From DATARH01 sp050181375 (lineage in GTDB: Bacteria > Pseudomonadota > Alphaproteobacteria > ATCC43930 > CGMCC-115725): a stretch of DNA of 5,553 bases. The notes under the pieces are model-generated. The model ran no database searches and was not told the origin of the DNA. It worked only from the letters and a program-made list of their open reading frames with translations. The stretch is from positions 1 through 5,553 of the forward strand of contig JBFXDF010000259.1 in the NCBI GenBank assembly GCA_050181375.1, written 5' to 3'. This document shows positions 1 through 5,521 of this stretch, piece after piece; the stretch's first letter is position 1, and every line of letters begins with the position of its first letter. A program made the translations under genes and the position numbers.

Positions 1-4
1 GGTC

Positions 5-56
5 TAGAGCCTGATCGGCTCAGATCGCAACGATCTGAGCCGTGAATCAGGCTCTA
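5..56. repeat. Palindromic repeat A (two-part hairpin)
   Basis: Large inverted repeat read directly from the sequence. Outer arms at 5-15 and 46-56 (TAGAGCCTGAT / ATCAGGCTCTA) pair perfectly over 11 bp. Inner arms at 17-27 and 31-41 (GGCTCAGATCG / CGATCTGAGCC) pair perfectly over 11 bp around a CAA loop. The two stems are separated by a 1-versus-4-base internal loop (C16 against GTGA 42-45). The layout resembles the abundant GAGCATGAT/ATCATGCTC-armed intergenic palindromes that I recall from Rhizobiales genomes; that likeness is from memory. No T-run follows, so a terminator role is not favoured. Confidence 0.8.
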
Positions 57-69
57 CATATTTGAATCG

Positions 70-118
70 AGAGCAAGATTCACGGGTCAGACGCTTCCGT
101 CTGACCCGATCTTGCTTT
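70..118. repeat. Palindromic repeat B (two-part hairpin, relative of A)
   Basis: Second hairpin of the same design, 13 bases after the first. Outer arms at 72-79 and 109-116 (AGCAAGAT / ATCTTGCT) extend by a G-T and an A-T pair to 70 and 118. Inner arms at 83-93 and 98-108 (CGGGTCAGACG / CGTCTGACCCG) close on a CTTC loop, with a 3-base bulge (TCA, 80-82) on the left. The inner core TCAGA and the outer GAGCnnGAT pattern match repeat A, while the variable positions differ on both arms together. Only three T residues follow the right arm, which is weak support for a terminator. Confidence 0.78.
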
Positions 119-142
119 AGAGTACCTTCCGATAAGCCGGAC

Positions 143-235
143 AAATTCCCGTCACACCCGCGTAAGCGGGGGTCCAGGGCAAACAACGATAGCGGAAGCA
201 CTGGATTCCCGCTTTCGCGGGAATGACGGAAATTT
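143..235. repeat. 93-bp imperfect inverted repeat with ATTCCC-N8-GGGAAT core
   Basis: Bases 151-177 and 201-227 are inverted copies that agree at 22 of 27 positions, and the match continues outward (aaattccc at 143-150 against aaatttcc on the other strand at 228-235). About 23 bases separate the arms. Each arm also folds on itself: CCCGC-GTAA-GCGGG at 157-170, and ATTCCCGC-TTTC-GCGGGAAT at 205-224. The right-hand 20-mer fits the pattern ATTCCC-N8-GGGAAT, which is widespread in proteobacterial intergenic DNA and is called dRS3 in Neisseria. The whole unit looks like a small non-coding mobile or MITE-like repeat. It lies 11 bases beyond the stop codon of the minus-strand oxidoreductase and might slow transcription there, but there is no U-tract. 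Confidence 0.75.
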
Positions 236-245
236 GATCGTACGC

Positions 246-1301
246 TTAGTTGAAACGCGGGCTGACTTTTTCGCAGAGCAACTGCAGCGACTTCATCACC
301 CGCTCGTGCGGGATCTTGGTACCGCAATTCATCTCGCACAGGATGCCGTCGAGGCCGAGCTTTTCCTTCAGCCCCATCAGCCGGTCGGTGACGCGCTCGG
401 GCGAGCCGACAATGATCTTCTCGCGCAGCGCATCCTCATAGGTGATCTCCTGCAGCCGCCGGCCGCGCGCGGCGCGATCCTCGACGGCCCTGACGCCGGC
501 CCGAGTGGCCGAGTCCTCGAGCCGCTCGCCGAGGTAGCGGTAGAAATACATGATGCTTTCTTCCGGCTCGCGCAGCGCCGCCTCGTCGGTCTCGGCAAGG
601 TACACCGGCGCGCGCAGAAACACCTTGCCGTCGCCGGGGTGGCCGGCTTCCTTCCAGGCCTTGCGATAGGCGGTGATGTTGGGCTCCAGCTCTTCGAGCG
701 TGCCGAGCCGGACCGCGACGAACACCGCGTGACCGAGTTTGGCGATCTGCGGGAAGGTATCGGCGCTGTTCGCCGCGACGCGGATCTCGGGCCACGGCTT
801 CTGATACGGCTTCGGGGTCGCCGCGACGTTCTCGAAGCTGTAATACTTGCCCTTGTACGAAAACCGGTCCTCGGTCCAGGCCTGCTTCAGGATTTCGAGC
901 GTCTCGGCGAAGCGCTCGCGGCTTTCGCCATAGGGCACTCCATAGGCTTCATAGGTGCGCGGGAAGCCGCTGCGACCGACGCCGAAGATCAGACGCCCGT
1001 GGCTGACCTGATCGACGGTCGCGACCTCCTCGGCGAGGCGCAGCGGATGGCACAGCGGCAACACCTGGACGGCGGTGCCGATCTTCATCCGCTTGGTCCG
1101 GGCCGCGATCGCGCTGGCGAGGGCCAGCGGCGCCGACAGCACGGAGCGCTCGGGCGCGATATGGATCTCGGCCAGCCACATCGCGTCGAGGCCCCAGCGC
1201 TCGGCGGCGTCGACCTGCTCGAACGACGTCGCGAACGCCTGCTCGTCGCTGATACCGGCGGGCCGCTGAAATTCATGAAACATGCCGAACTCGAAACCCA
1301 T
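246..1301 (-). CDS. LLM-class flavin- or F420-dependent oxidoreductase (luciferase-like)
   Basis: A 351-residue protein, complete, of the bacterial luciferase-like monooxygenase superfamily: soluble TIM-barrel enzymes that oxidise organic substrates with reduced flavin or F420. The start is the ATG at 1301-1299 (MGFEFGMFHEF), chosen because GGAGGGA lies 4-6 bases upstream and the sequence begins with the family's first beta strand; the frame stays open 72 codons further but that stretch is low-complexity Arg/Pro sequence. Visible family features are the early barrel strand at residues 2-9, WLAEIH at 42-47, the block from HPLRLAEEVATVDQVSHGR (85-103) to FGVGRSG (106-112), KPWPEIRVAANS around 168-179, and the C-terminal GSPERVTDRL (299-308). 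Length of about 350 matches the family. The substrate cannot be read from the sequence, so no gene symbol is given. It is transcribed away from the capsule-export operon and has no obvious connection to it. Confidence 0.88.
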   Translation of the reverse strand: MGFEFGMFHEFQRPAGISDEQAFATSFEQVDAAERWGLDAMWLAEIHIAPERSVLSAPLALASAIAARTKRMKIGTAVQVLPLCHPLRLAEEVATVDQVSHGRLIFGVGRSGFPRTYEAYGVPYGESRERFAETLEILKQAWTEDRFSYKGKYYSFENVAATPKPYQKPWPEIRVAANSADTFPQIAKLGHAVFVAVRLGTLEELEPNITAYRKAWKEAGHPGDGKVFLRAPVYLAETDEAALREPEESIMYFYRYLGERLEDSATRAGVRAVEDRAARGRRLQEITYEDALREKIIVGSPERVTDRLMGLKEKLGLDGILCEMNCGTKIPHERVMKSLQLLCEKVSPRFN

Positions 1302-1305
1302 CGTC

Positions 1306-1312
1306 TCCCTCC
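1306..1312 (-). promoter_or_regulatory. Shine-Dalgarno of the LLM oxidoreductase
   Basis: Read on the minus strand this is GGAGGGA, with the GGAGG part 6 bases before the ATG at 1301. It decides the start in favour of 1301 over the longer open frame reaching 1517. Confidence 0.8.
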
Positions 1313-1583
1313 GTCCTCTCGCCGAACCCGTGCCGCGCGCCCAGCCGCGATACCGATGCCGCCGGAGCCGCGCCGGAACCGGACAGCTTCCCCGAGCGGG
1401 ACAACATCCCGGTTGCGAGCTTAACGGAGGCGTCGGCCCTTTTGCGAGCAAAGAAAACGCCCCTCGCATGCGCCGCCCGCAACGGCGCTCGGAGCGGTGC
1501 CGCTCGCCACGGCGCACAGGCCGGTTTGGCCGGCTTCAATCGCGTCCGGTCCGCCGGTGGACTCGCTGATTTTAAAACAACAT

Positions 1584-1597
1584 ATCGAAAATCGAAA
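1584..1597 (+). repeat. Tandem ATCGAAA heptamer upstream of the promoter
   Basis: ATCGAAA occurs twice back to back (1584-1590 and 1591-1597), ending 8 bases before the -35 hexamer at 1606. The second copy overlaps a short inverted repeat CGAA-ATC-TTCG (1593-1603). Its position fits an activator site or an A/T-rich UP-type element. The 7-bp period is off the helical repeat, so a tandem-bound protein is not obvious. Confidence 0.35.
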
Positions 1598-1605
1598 TCT
1601 TCGCG

Positions 1606-1634
1606 TTGAATGGGAAGCGGTTGTTGTTTATAGT
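1606..1634 (+). promoter_or_regulatory. Predicted sigma70-type promoter of the capsule-export operon
   Basis: TTGAAT at 1606-1611 and TATAGT at 1629-1634 are separated by exactly 17 bases. That gives 4 of 6 matches to the TTGACA consensus and 5 of 6 to TATAAT. It sits in an AT-rich island in otherwise very GC-rich DNA, with A/T tracts upstream. Transcription would start near 1641 and give a leader of about 32 bases to the TTG at 1673. This is the only convincing promoter on the plus strand ahead of the three export genes, which are packed tightly enough to depend on it. Confidence 0.6.
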
Positions 1635-1672
1635 CCTCCAGTTTCATGCATTCTTGAATATACACGAAATAA

Positions 1673-3520
1673 TTGAGCACGCAAGTGCAGGAACACGCAC
1701 TACTAGAAGTAGACATACACAACTTTAGCGCGGCGCTTCATGACGGAGCGTTGGAGGCGTGTCTGCGTTTTATCGAGCGCCGCGACCCGGCGGCTCCGCC
1801 CGATCCGACGCGGGACTGCAAGCTGGCCGAAGCGCTATTGCATGACGGTCGGCGGGCCGACGCGCTTGCCTGCGTCCGGCGCGGGTTTCCGGAAGCCGGG
1901 GACGACCCGGCGCTGCTGCGGATCTGCGCCTGGGTCTTTAGCAATTGCAACAGCCATGACGAGGCCGCCGCCGCTTACCGCCGACTGATGGAATTGTGCC
2001 CGGATTGGATCGAGGGGCATCGCCATTTGAGCGGCGTGCTGGCCGCGGCGGGCCGCGTCGAGGAGGCGGTCGCGCCGGCGATAACAGCCGCCGCGCTGTT
2101 GCCGGACAACGCCGAGTTCGCGCTGCACGTGGCCGGGCTGCTGGTGGATCTGCGGCGCCTCAGCGAAGCGGCGGACTGGGCGATGCGGGCCGTCAGTTTG
2201 GCGCGGGACGGCGATCCCGGCGTGATCGACGCCGCCGAGGTGCTGATGCGCAGCGGCCGCGCCGAGGACGCCGCGACGCTGCTGCGCCGGCAGGCGGCGA
2301 CAGCGGCGACGCCGCGGCTGTGGCGGGTGCTGTCCGGGGCCGAGATGCTGTGCGGCCGTCTCGAGGGCGCGCTCGACGCGGCCGAGCGGGCCCGCCGCGC
2401 CGAGCCTCACAATCCCGAATTCGCGCTGCATCACGGGCACCTGCTGTGGCACCACGGCGACATGTCGGAGGCCGCCGCGGCTCTCGCGGGCGCGGCAAGG
2501 CTCGATCCGGACGGGCGCGACATCAAGCGCACGCAGCTGAGCTTTTATCTCGACGCCGGACTGACCACCGAGGCGACCGTCGCCGGCGGCGACTTGCTGC
2601 ATCGTTTCCCGGAGGACGCCGAGGCGGCCGAGGCGGTGCTGCACCTGCTCAACCACCGGCTCGACACGATCGACGGTCAGTATGTCGTGCTCGGGGAGCG
2701 GGTCGCGCGAGCGCCGCGCCCACCGCGGCCGGAACCTCGGCTGATGGAGCGGCTGCGCGGCCAGAGCCGGGTGCTGGGCGCGCTGGTCGTGCGCGAAACC
2801 CGCACACGGTTCGCCGACACGCGGCTCGGCTACGGCTGGGCGCTGATCGAGCCGATGCTGCACATCGCGCTGCTGTCGGCGACATTCGCCGTGCTGATGC
2901 ACGGAACCCCGCCGATCGGCGCCGATTTTCTTGTTTTTTATTATACCGGGCTGATCCCGTACCACGTGTTCGTCCATTCCAGCGCCGGGATGAGCCACGC
3001 ACTGATCAACAACGCGCCGCTGCTGCAGCTGCCGCCGGTGTCGAGTTTCGATGTGATCGCCGCGCGCGGCGTTCTCGAGGTGATCACGGACGTGATCGTC
3101 GCGGTCGTGTTGCTGGCCGGGTTTTTGGCGATCGGGCTGCGCGCGATGCCCGATGATCTGTGGGAGCCGTCGATCGCGGTGCTGACAATCGCCGCGTTCG
3201 GATGCGGCGTCGGCTTTGTCAACGCGGTGGCGACGGTGTTCTGGCGGTCATGGGAGAAGACCTACGCGCAGCTGACGCGGGTGCTGTATTTCATATCGGG
3301 CATCTTCTACGTGCCCGGGATGATGCCCGACCGGGTGCGCGACATTCTGGAGTGGAACCCGCTGCTGCACGCGATCGACTGGTTCCGCGCCGGGTTTTTC
3401 GAGCTGTACAGGCCGCATTGGCTCGACCGGTCTTATGTCGCCGTCGTCGCGATCGCGTTTCTGCTCGCCGGCCTGGCGCTGCACCGCCTGCTGCGCCGCA
3501 AGCTGAGCGCGGCGCTGTGA
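1673..3520 (+). CDS. kpsM: TPR domain fused to KpsM-type capsular polysaccharide ABC permease
   Basis: A 615-residue protein. Residues about 48-318 hold roughly eight helical repeats with a period near 34, for example AEALLHDGRRADALACVRRG, LAAAGRVEEAVAPAITAAA and LLWHHGDMSEAAAALAGAA, typical of TPR proteins. A Pro/Arg linker follows (345-356, ARAPRPPRPEPR). Residues 358-615 form a complete ABC-2 type permease close to KpsM: VRETRTRF (373-380), RLGYGWALIEP (384-394), GLIPYHVF (426-433), YFISGIFYVPGM (539-550) and WNPLLHAIDWFRAGFF (561-576). Hydrophobic segments lie near 392-409, 418-436, 466-488, 499-522, 536-550 and 588-606. KpsM proteins are about 258 residues, so the TPR part is an addition. 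As KpsM N-termini are cytoplasmic, the TPR domain should face the cytosol. The permease moves capsular polysaccharide across the inner membrane with the ATPase encoded next. The start is uncertain: TTG 1673 directly follows an in-frame stop, GTG 1685 is the next choice, and neither has a good Shine-Dalgarno. The first in-frame ATG is far inside the TPR region. Confidence 0.85.
   Translation: MSTQVQEHALLEVDIHNFSAALHDGALEACLRFIERRDPAAPPDPTRDCKLAEALLHDGRRADALACVRRGFPEAGDDPALLRICAWVFSNCNSHDEAAAAYRRLMELCPDWIEGHRHLSGVLAAAGRVEEAVAPAITAAALLPDNAEFALHVAGLLVDLRRLSEAADWAMRAVSLARDGDPGVIDAAEVLMRSGRAEDAATLLRRQAATAATPRLWRVLSGAEMLCGRLEGALDAAERARRAEPHNPEFALHHGHLLWHHGDMSEAAAALAGAARLDPDGRDIKRTQLSFYLDAGLTTEATVAGGDLLHRFPEDAEAAEAVLHLLNHRLDTIDGQYVVLGERVARAPRPPRPEPRLMERLRGQSRVLGALVVRETRTRFADTRLGYGWALIEPMLHIALLSATFAVLMHGTPPIGADFLVFYYTGLIPYHVFVHSSAGMSHALINNAPLLQLPPVSSFDVIAARGVLEVITDVIVAVVLLAGFLAIGLRAMPDDLWEPSIAVLTIAAFGCGVGFVNAVATVFWRSWEKTYAQLTRVLYFISGIFYVPGMMPDRVRDILEWNPLLHAIDWFRAGFFELYRPHWLDRSYVAVVAIAFLLAGLALHRLLRRKLSAAL
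1676..1712 (+). promoter_or_regulatory. Translation-start region with two small hairpins and rare codons
   Basis: Two inverted repeats occupy the initiation region: GCAC-GCAA-GTGC (1677-1688), a 4-bp stem closed by a GNRA-type GCAA loop that contains the candidate GTG start at 1685, and CTACT-AGA-AGTAG (1700-1712). The codons here are CTA CTA GAA GTA GAC ATA, which end in A and contrast with the GC-ending codons of the rest of the gene. Low GC near a start codon is common. The hairpins are short, so any regulatory role is speculative. Confidence 0.25.
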
Positions 3521-3531
3521 TCGCGCCCGCC

Positions 3532-4194
3532 ATGATCGAACTCGACGGTGTTGCGAAATCCTACCGCAGCGGCGCCGGCCGCAAGGTGTTGCTCGATCGC
3601 GTTTCGGCCGAGTTCCGCTCGGGCTGCAATTTCGGGATTCTGGGCGCTAACGGCGCCGGGAAATCGACGCTGATCCGCCTCTTGGCCGGTTCCGAGACGC
3701 CGGATCGCGGCACGATCCGCCGGCGCTGCCGCGTCTCGTTCCCGCTCGGCTTCGGCGGCACGGTTCACGGCGCGCTGTCGGGCCGCGAGAATGTCGCGTT
3801 CATCGCCCGGGTCTACGGCGCCGCCGTCAAACAGACGGCGCAATTTGTCGAGGAATTCGCCGAGCTCGGCGAGTATTTCGAGATGCCGGTCGATACGTAT
3901 TCGGCTGGCATGCGGGCGCGGCTCGCCTTTGGCGCCTGCCTGGCGATCGACTTCGACGTTTACCTGATCGACGAGGTCACCGAGATCGGCGACGAACATT
4001 TTCGACGAAAATGCGCCGCCGCGTTCCGCGAGCGCCTGCGCTCGTCCGACATCATTCTGGCGACGCACAACCATCACACGATCCGGCAGTACTGCGACCG
4101 CGCGGCGGTCCTGGCCGGCGGCCGGCTGGAATTGTTCGACAGCGTGGCGGCGGCGTTCGAGCGCTACCGCAAGATGCTGACAAAGCCCGACTGA
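3532..4194 (+). CDS. kpsT: KpsT-type capsular polysaccharide export ATPase
   Basis: A 220-residue ABC ATPase, the usual KpsT length (about 220). It powers polysaccharide export with the KpsM-like permease encoded just upstream. Seen directly: Walker A GANGAGKST at 38-46, the family block LSGRENVAFIARVYG at 82-96, FVEEFAELGEYFEMP at 105-119, the KpsT-style signature YSAGMRARLAF at 123-133 (in place of LSGGQ), Walker B YLIDE at 144-148 with catalytic Glu148, and the switch histidine in LATHN (His179). At the place where KpsT has FQG before the LTGREN motif this protein has VHG, so the likely Q-loop Gln is His79, as in Wzt-type O-antigen ATPases (comparison from memory). ATG 3532 gives the family-typical opening MIELDGVAKSY. 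GTG 3517 would overlap the permease stop as GTGA and add five residues. Either start implies coupling to the permease gene. Confidence 0.92.
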   Translation: MIELDGVAKSYRSGAGRKVLLDRVSAEFRSGCNFGILGANGAGKSTLIRLLAGSETPDRGTIRRRCRVSFPLGFGGTVHGALSGRENVAFIARVYGAAVKQTAQFVEEFAELGEYFEMPVDTYSAGMRARLAFGACLAIDFDVYLIDEVTEIGDEHFRRKCAAAFRERLRSSDIILATHNHHTIRQYCDRAAVLAGGRLELFDSVAAAFERYRKMLTKPD

Positions 4195-5483
4195 TGCTCG
4201 CCGCCCGCCAACCGAGGCACGGCGCCAGCCTCGTTCCGCCTGTCCCGCCCGCGACGAAGCCGGTAACGGTCGCGAGGCCGGCGCCGGCATCGGACGATCC
4301 GGTCGCCTTTCTGCCTGCGGCGCGCAAAACCGGGCCGGTGGCCCGGCGGCATCGGGCGGCGGCTCCCGCCGCCCGGGTCCGCGCCCGGCTGTCGATGCAC
4401 CTGCTTGCCTTTCTGGTGGTTGTCGCGGTTCCGACCCTGCTGACAGCGTTCTATCTGTTCGCGGTCGCGAGCGACCAGTACGTCGCCGAGTTTCGCTTCG
4501 CGCTTAACAGCGCCGAGCCGGCGCGCTTCGAGCCGGCCGCGCTGCTGTCCGGCCTGACCGCGCCCGCTCCGCCGGCCGCGCTCGAGTCGCAGATCCTTGT
4601 CCAGTATATCGGCAGCCGCGCCATCGTCGACCGGATCGATCCGGCCCTCGACCTGCGGCGGCTCTTTTCAACCCCGCGGGCCGATTGGTGGTCGCGGCTG
4701 CCGCTGCCGGCAACGATCGAGGAGCTGGTGCGGTACTGGAAGGGGCAGATCGACCCGGTCTACGACACCGCCAACGGCACTGTCACCGTGCGGGTCCGCG
4801 CCTTCGATCCCGGCGAGGCGCTGCGGCTGGCCGAGGCGGTCGTCGCGGCTTGCGAAGCTCTGGTCAACGAATTGTCGCTGCGATCGCGGAACGACGCGCT
4901 GGTCCACGCAAACACCGAGCTTGCGCAAGCCGAGGGCCGGCTCAAGACCGCGCTCGCCCGGACCCGCGCGTTCCGCGACCGCGAAGGGGTGATCGACCCG
5001 GCTCGGGCCGCTGAAGCGGGTGGAATGCTGGCGGCCCGGCTGCGCGACGAGCTTGTCAAGGCGAACACCGACCTCGCCATTCTGAAGGGCTATATGCGCG
5101 ACGAGGCTCCGCCGGTGCAGGTGCTGGCGGCGCGTATTCGGGCCATCGAGACGCAGCTTCGCTCGCTGGGCGCCGAGATGACCGATCCCGAGGAGGCGCG
5201 CTCGGACCGGCTGACCCGCCGTCTCGCGGATTACGAGCAGATCGAGGCCGAGCGGCGCTTCGCCGAGGCGGCGTATCAACTCGCGTTGCGATCCGTCGAG
5301 CAGGCGCGCGCCAATGCCGACCGGCAGCGCGTGTTTATCGCGAGCTTCGTGCCGCCCCGCCCGCCCGAGGAGGCGCTTTATCCCCGGCGCTGGCGGACGC
5401 TCGGCACCGTCGCGCTGATCGCGTTCGCGCTCTGGGGGATCGGCGGCCTGGCCGCGCAGTCGGTACGCGAGCACCTGTCGTGA
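4194..5483 (+). CDS. kpsE: KpsE/CtrB-type capsule export inner-membrane protein
   Basis: A 429-residue polysaccharide co-polymerase-type (PCP-3) protein that would bridge the ABC transporter to the outer-membrane exporter. A Pro/Ala/Arg-rich cytoplasmic N-terminus (1-67) precedes a membrane segment near 69-91 (LLAFLVVVAVPTLLTAFYLF), preceded by many Arg residues. The periplasmic part starts with VASDQYVAEFRFAL (91-104), a typical opening for this family, and includes NGTVTVRVRAFDPGEALRLAE (194-214). Residues about 230-380 are rich in Ala/Arg/Glu/Leu and form a long helical, coiled-coil-like region. The Pro-rich FVPPRPPEEALYPRRW (385-400) precedes the second membrane segment (402-420) and resembles the KpsE motif at that point. 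The ATG overlaps the upstream stop by one base (TGATG) with no Shine-Dalgarno, which suggests translational coupling. ATG 4395 would give a 362-residue form starting at the membrane segment, but the coding-like GC3 and the positive charges upstream favour 4194. Confidence 0.88.
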   Translation: MLAARQPRHGASLVPPVPPATKPVTVARPAPASDDPVAFLPAARKTGPVARRHRAAAPAARVRARLSMHLLAFLVVVAVPTLLTAFYLFAVASDQYVAEFRFALNSAEPARFEPAALLSGLTAPAPPAALESQILVQYIGSRAIVDRIDPALDLRRLFSTPRADWWSRLPLPATIEELVRYWKGQIDPVYDTANGTVTVRVRAFDPGEALRLAEAVVAACEALVNELSLRSRNDALVHANTELAQAEGRLKTALARTRAFRDREGVIDPARAAEAGGMLAARLRDELVKANTDLAILKGYMRDEAPPVQVLAARIRAIETQLRSLGAEMTDPEEARSDRLTRRLADYEQIEAERRFAEAAYQLALRSVEQARANADRQRVFIASFVPPRPPEEALYPRRWRTLGTVALIAFALWGIGGLAAQSVREHLS

Positions 5484-5508
5484 CGATATTCGCGCGCAAT
5501 CGAGAGCC

Positions 5509-5514
5509 GGGGAG
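5509..5514 (+). promoter_or_regulatory. Shine-Dalgarno of the downstream partial gene
   Basis: GGGGAG lies 7 bases before the ATG at 5522, the best ribosome binding site on the plus strand of this window. It favours 5522 over the in-frame GTG at 5480. Confidence 0.55.
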
Positions 5515-5521
5515 CCCACGA

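Larger units (their letters stand above)
1302..1605. other. Divergent intergenic region, GC-rich part
   Basis: About 300 bases with no supported gene. Frames open here in both directions are low-complexity Arg/Pro/Ala readings of GC-rich DNA. It must contain the promoter of the minus-strand oxidoreductase, but I see no convincing -35/-10 pair. Small symmetric sites are TTTGC-GA-GCAAA at 1441-1452, a possible operator for a dimeric regulator, and GCCGG-N5-CCGGC at 1520-1534. From about 1568 the composition turns sharply AT-rich (TTTTAAAA at 1570-1577), which leads into the promoter of the export operon. Confidence 0.5.

Noticed and set aside
70..118. Rho-independent terminator
   Set aside because: The stem is strong, but only TTT follows and the structure belongs to the repeat family shared with 5-56. 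It is annotated as a repeat.
1..245. CRISPR array
   Set aside because: The repeated units are palindromes of different sequence with no regular spacers, and no cas gene is present.
4..339. Minus-strand open frame of 111 codons containing HSRESGNPVLP
   Set aside because: It is a translation of the 143-235 inverted repeat and of hairpins A and B. This peptide is a well-known artefact of such repeats, and the frame also overlaps the real oxidoreductase end.
1646..1657. Mini-ORF ATG CAT TCT TGA in the leader of the export operon
   Set aside because: Three codons, no ribosome binding site, and only a few bases after the predicted transcription start. Nothing supports a leader peptide.
1273..1722. 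Minus-strand frame across the divergent region (contains MKLEDYKQQPLP)
   Set aside because: It overlaps the export promoter and the starts of both flanking genes, has low-complexity Arg/Ala/Pro content downstream, and no family is recognisable.
1835..2998. 387-codon minus-strand frame opposite the TPR-permease gene
   Set aside because: Mirror frame of GC-rich coding DNA, rich in Arg, Gln, His and Pro with no domain. The plus-strand protein explains the sequence.
1996..3156. 386-codon plus-strand frame inside the TPR-permease gene
   Set aside because: Arg/Gly/Ala-dominated out-of-frame reading, with no recognisable fold.
3433..4290. Minus-strand frame opposite the ATPase gene
   Set aside because: Shadow of the ATPase gene, which carries all the ABC motifs on the plus strand.
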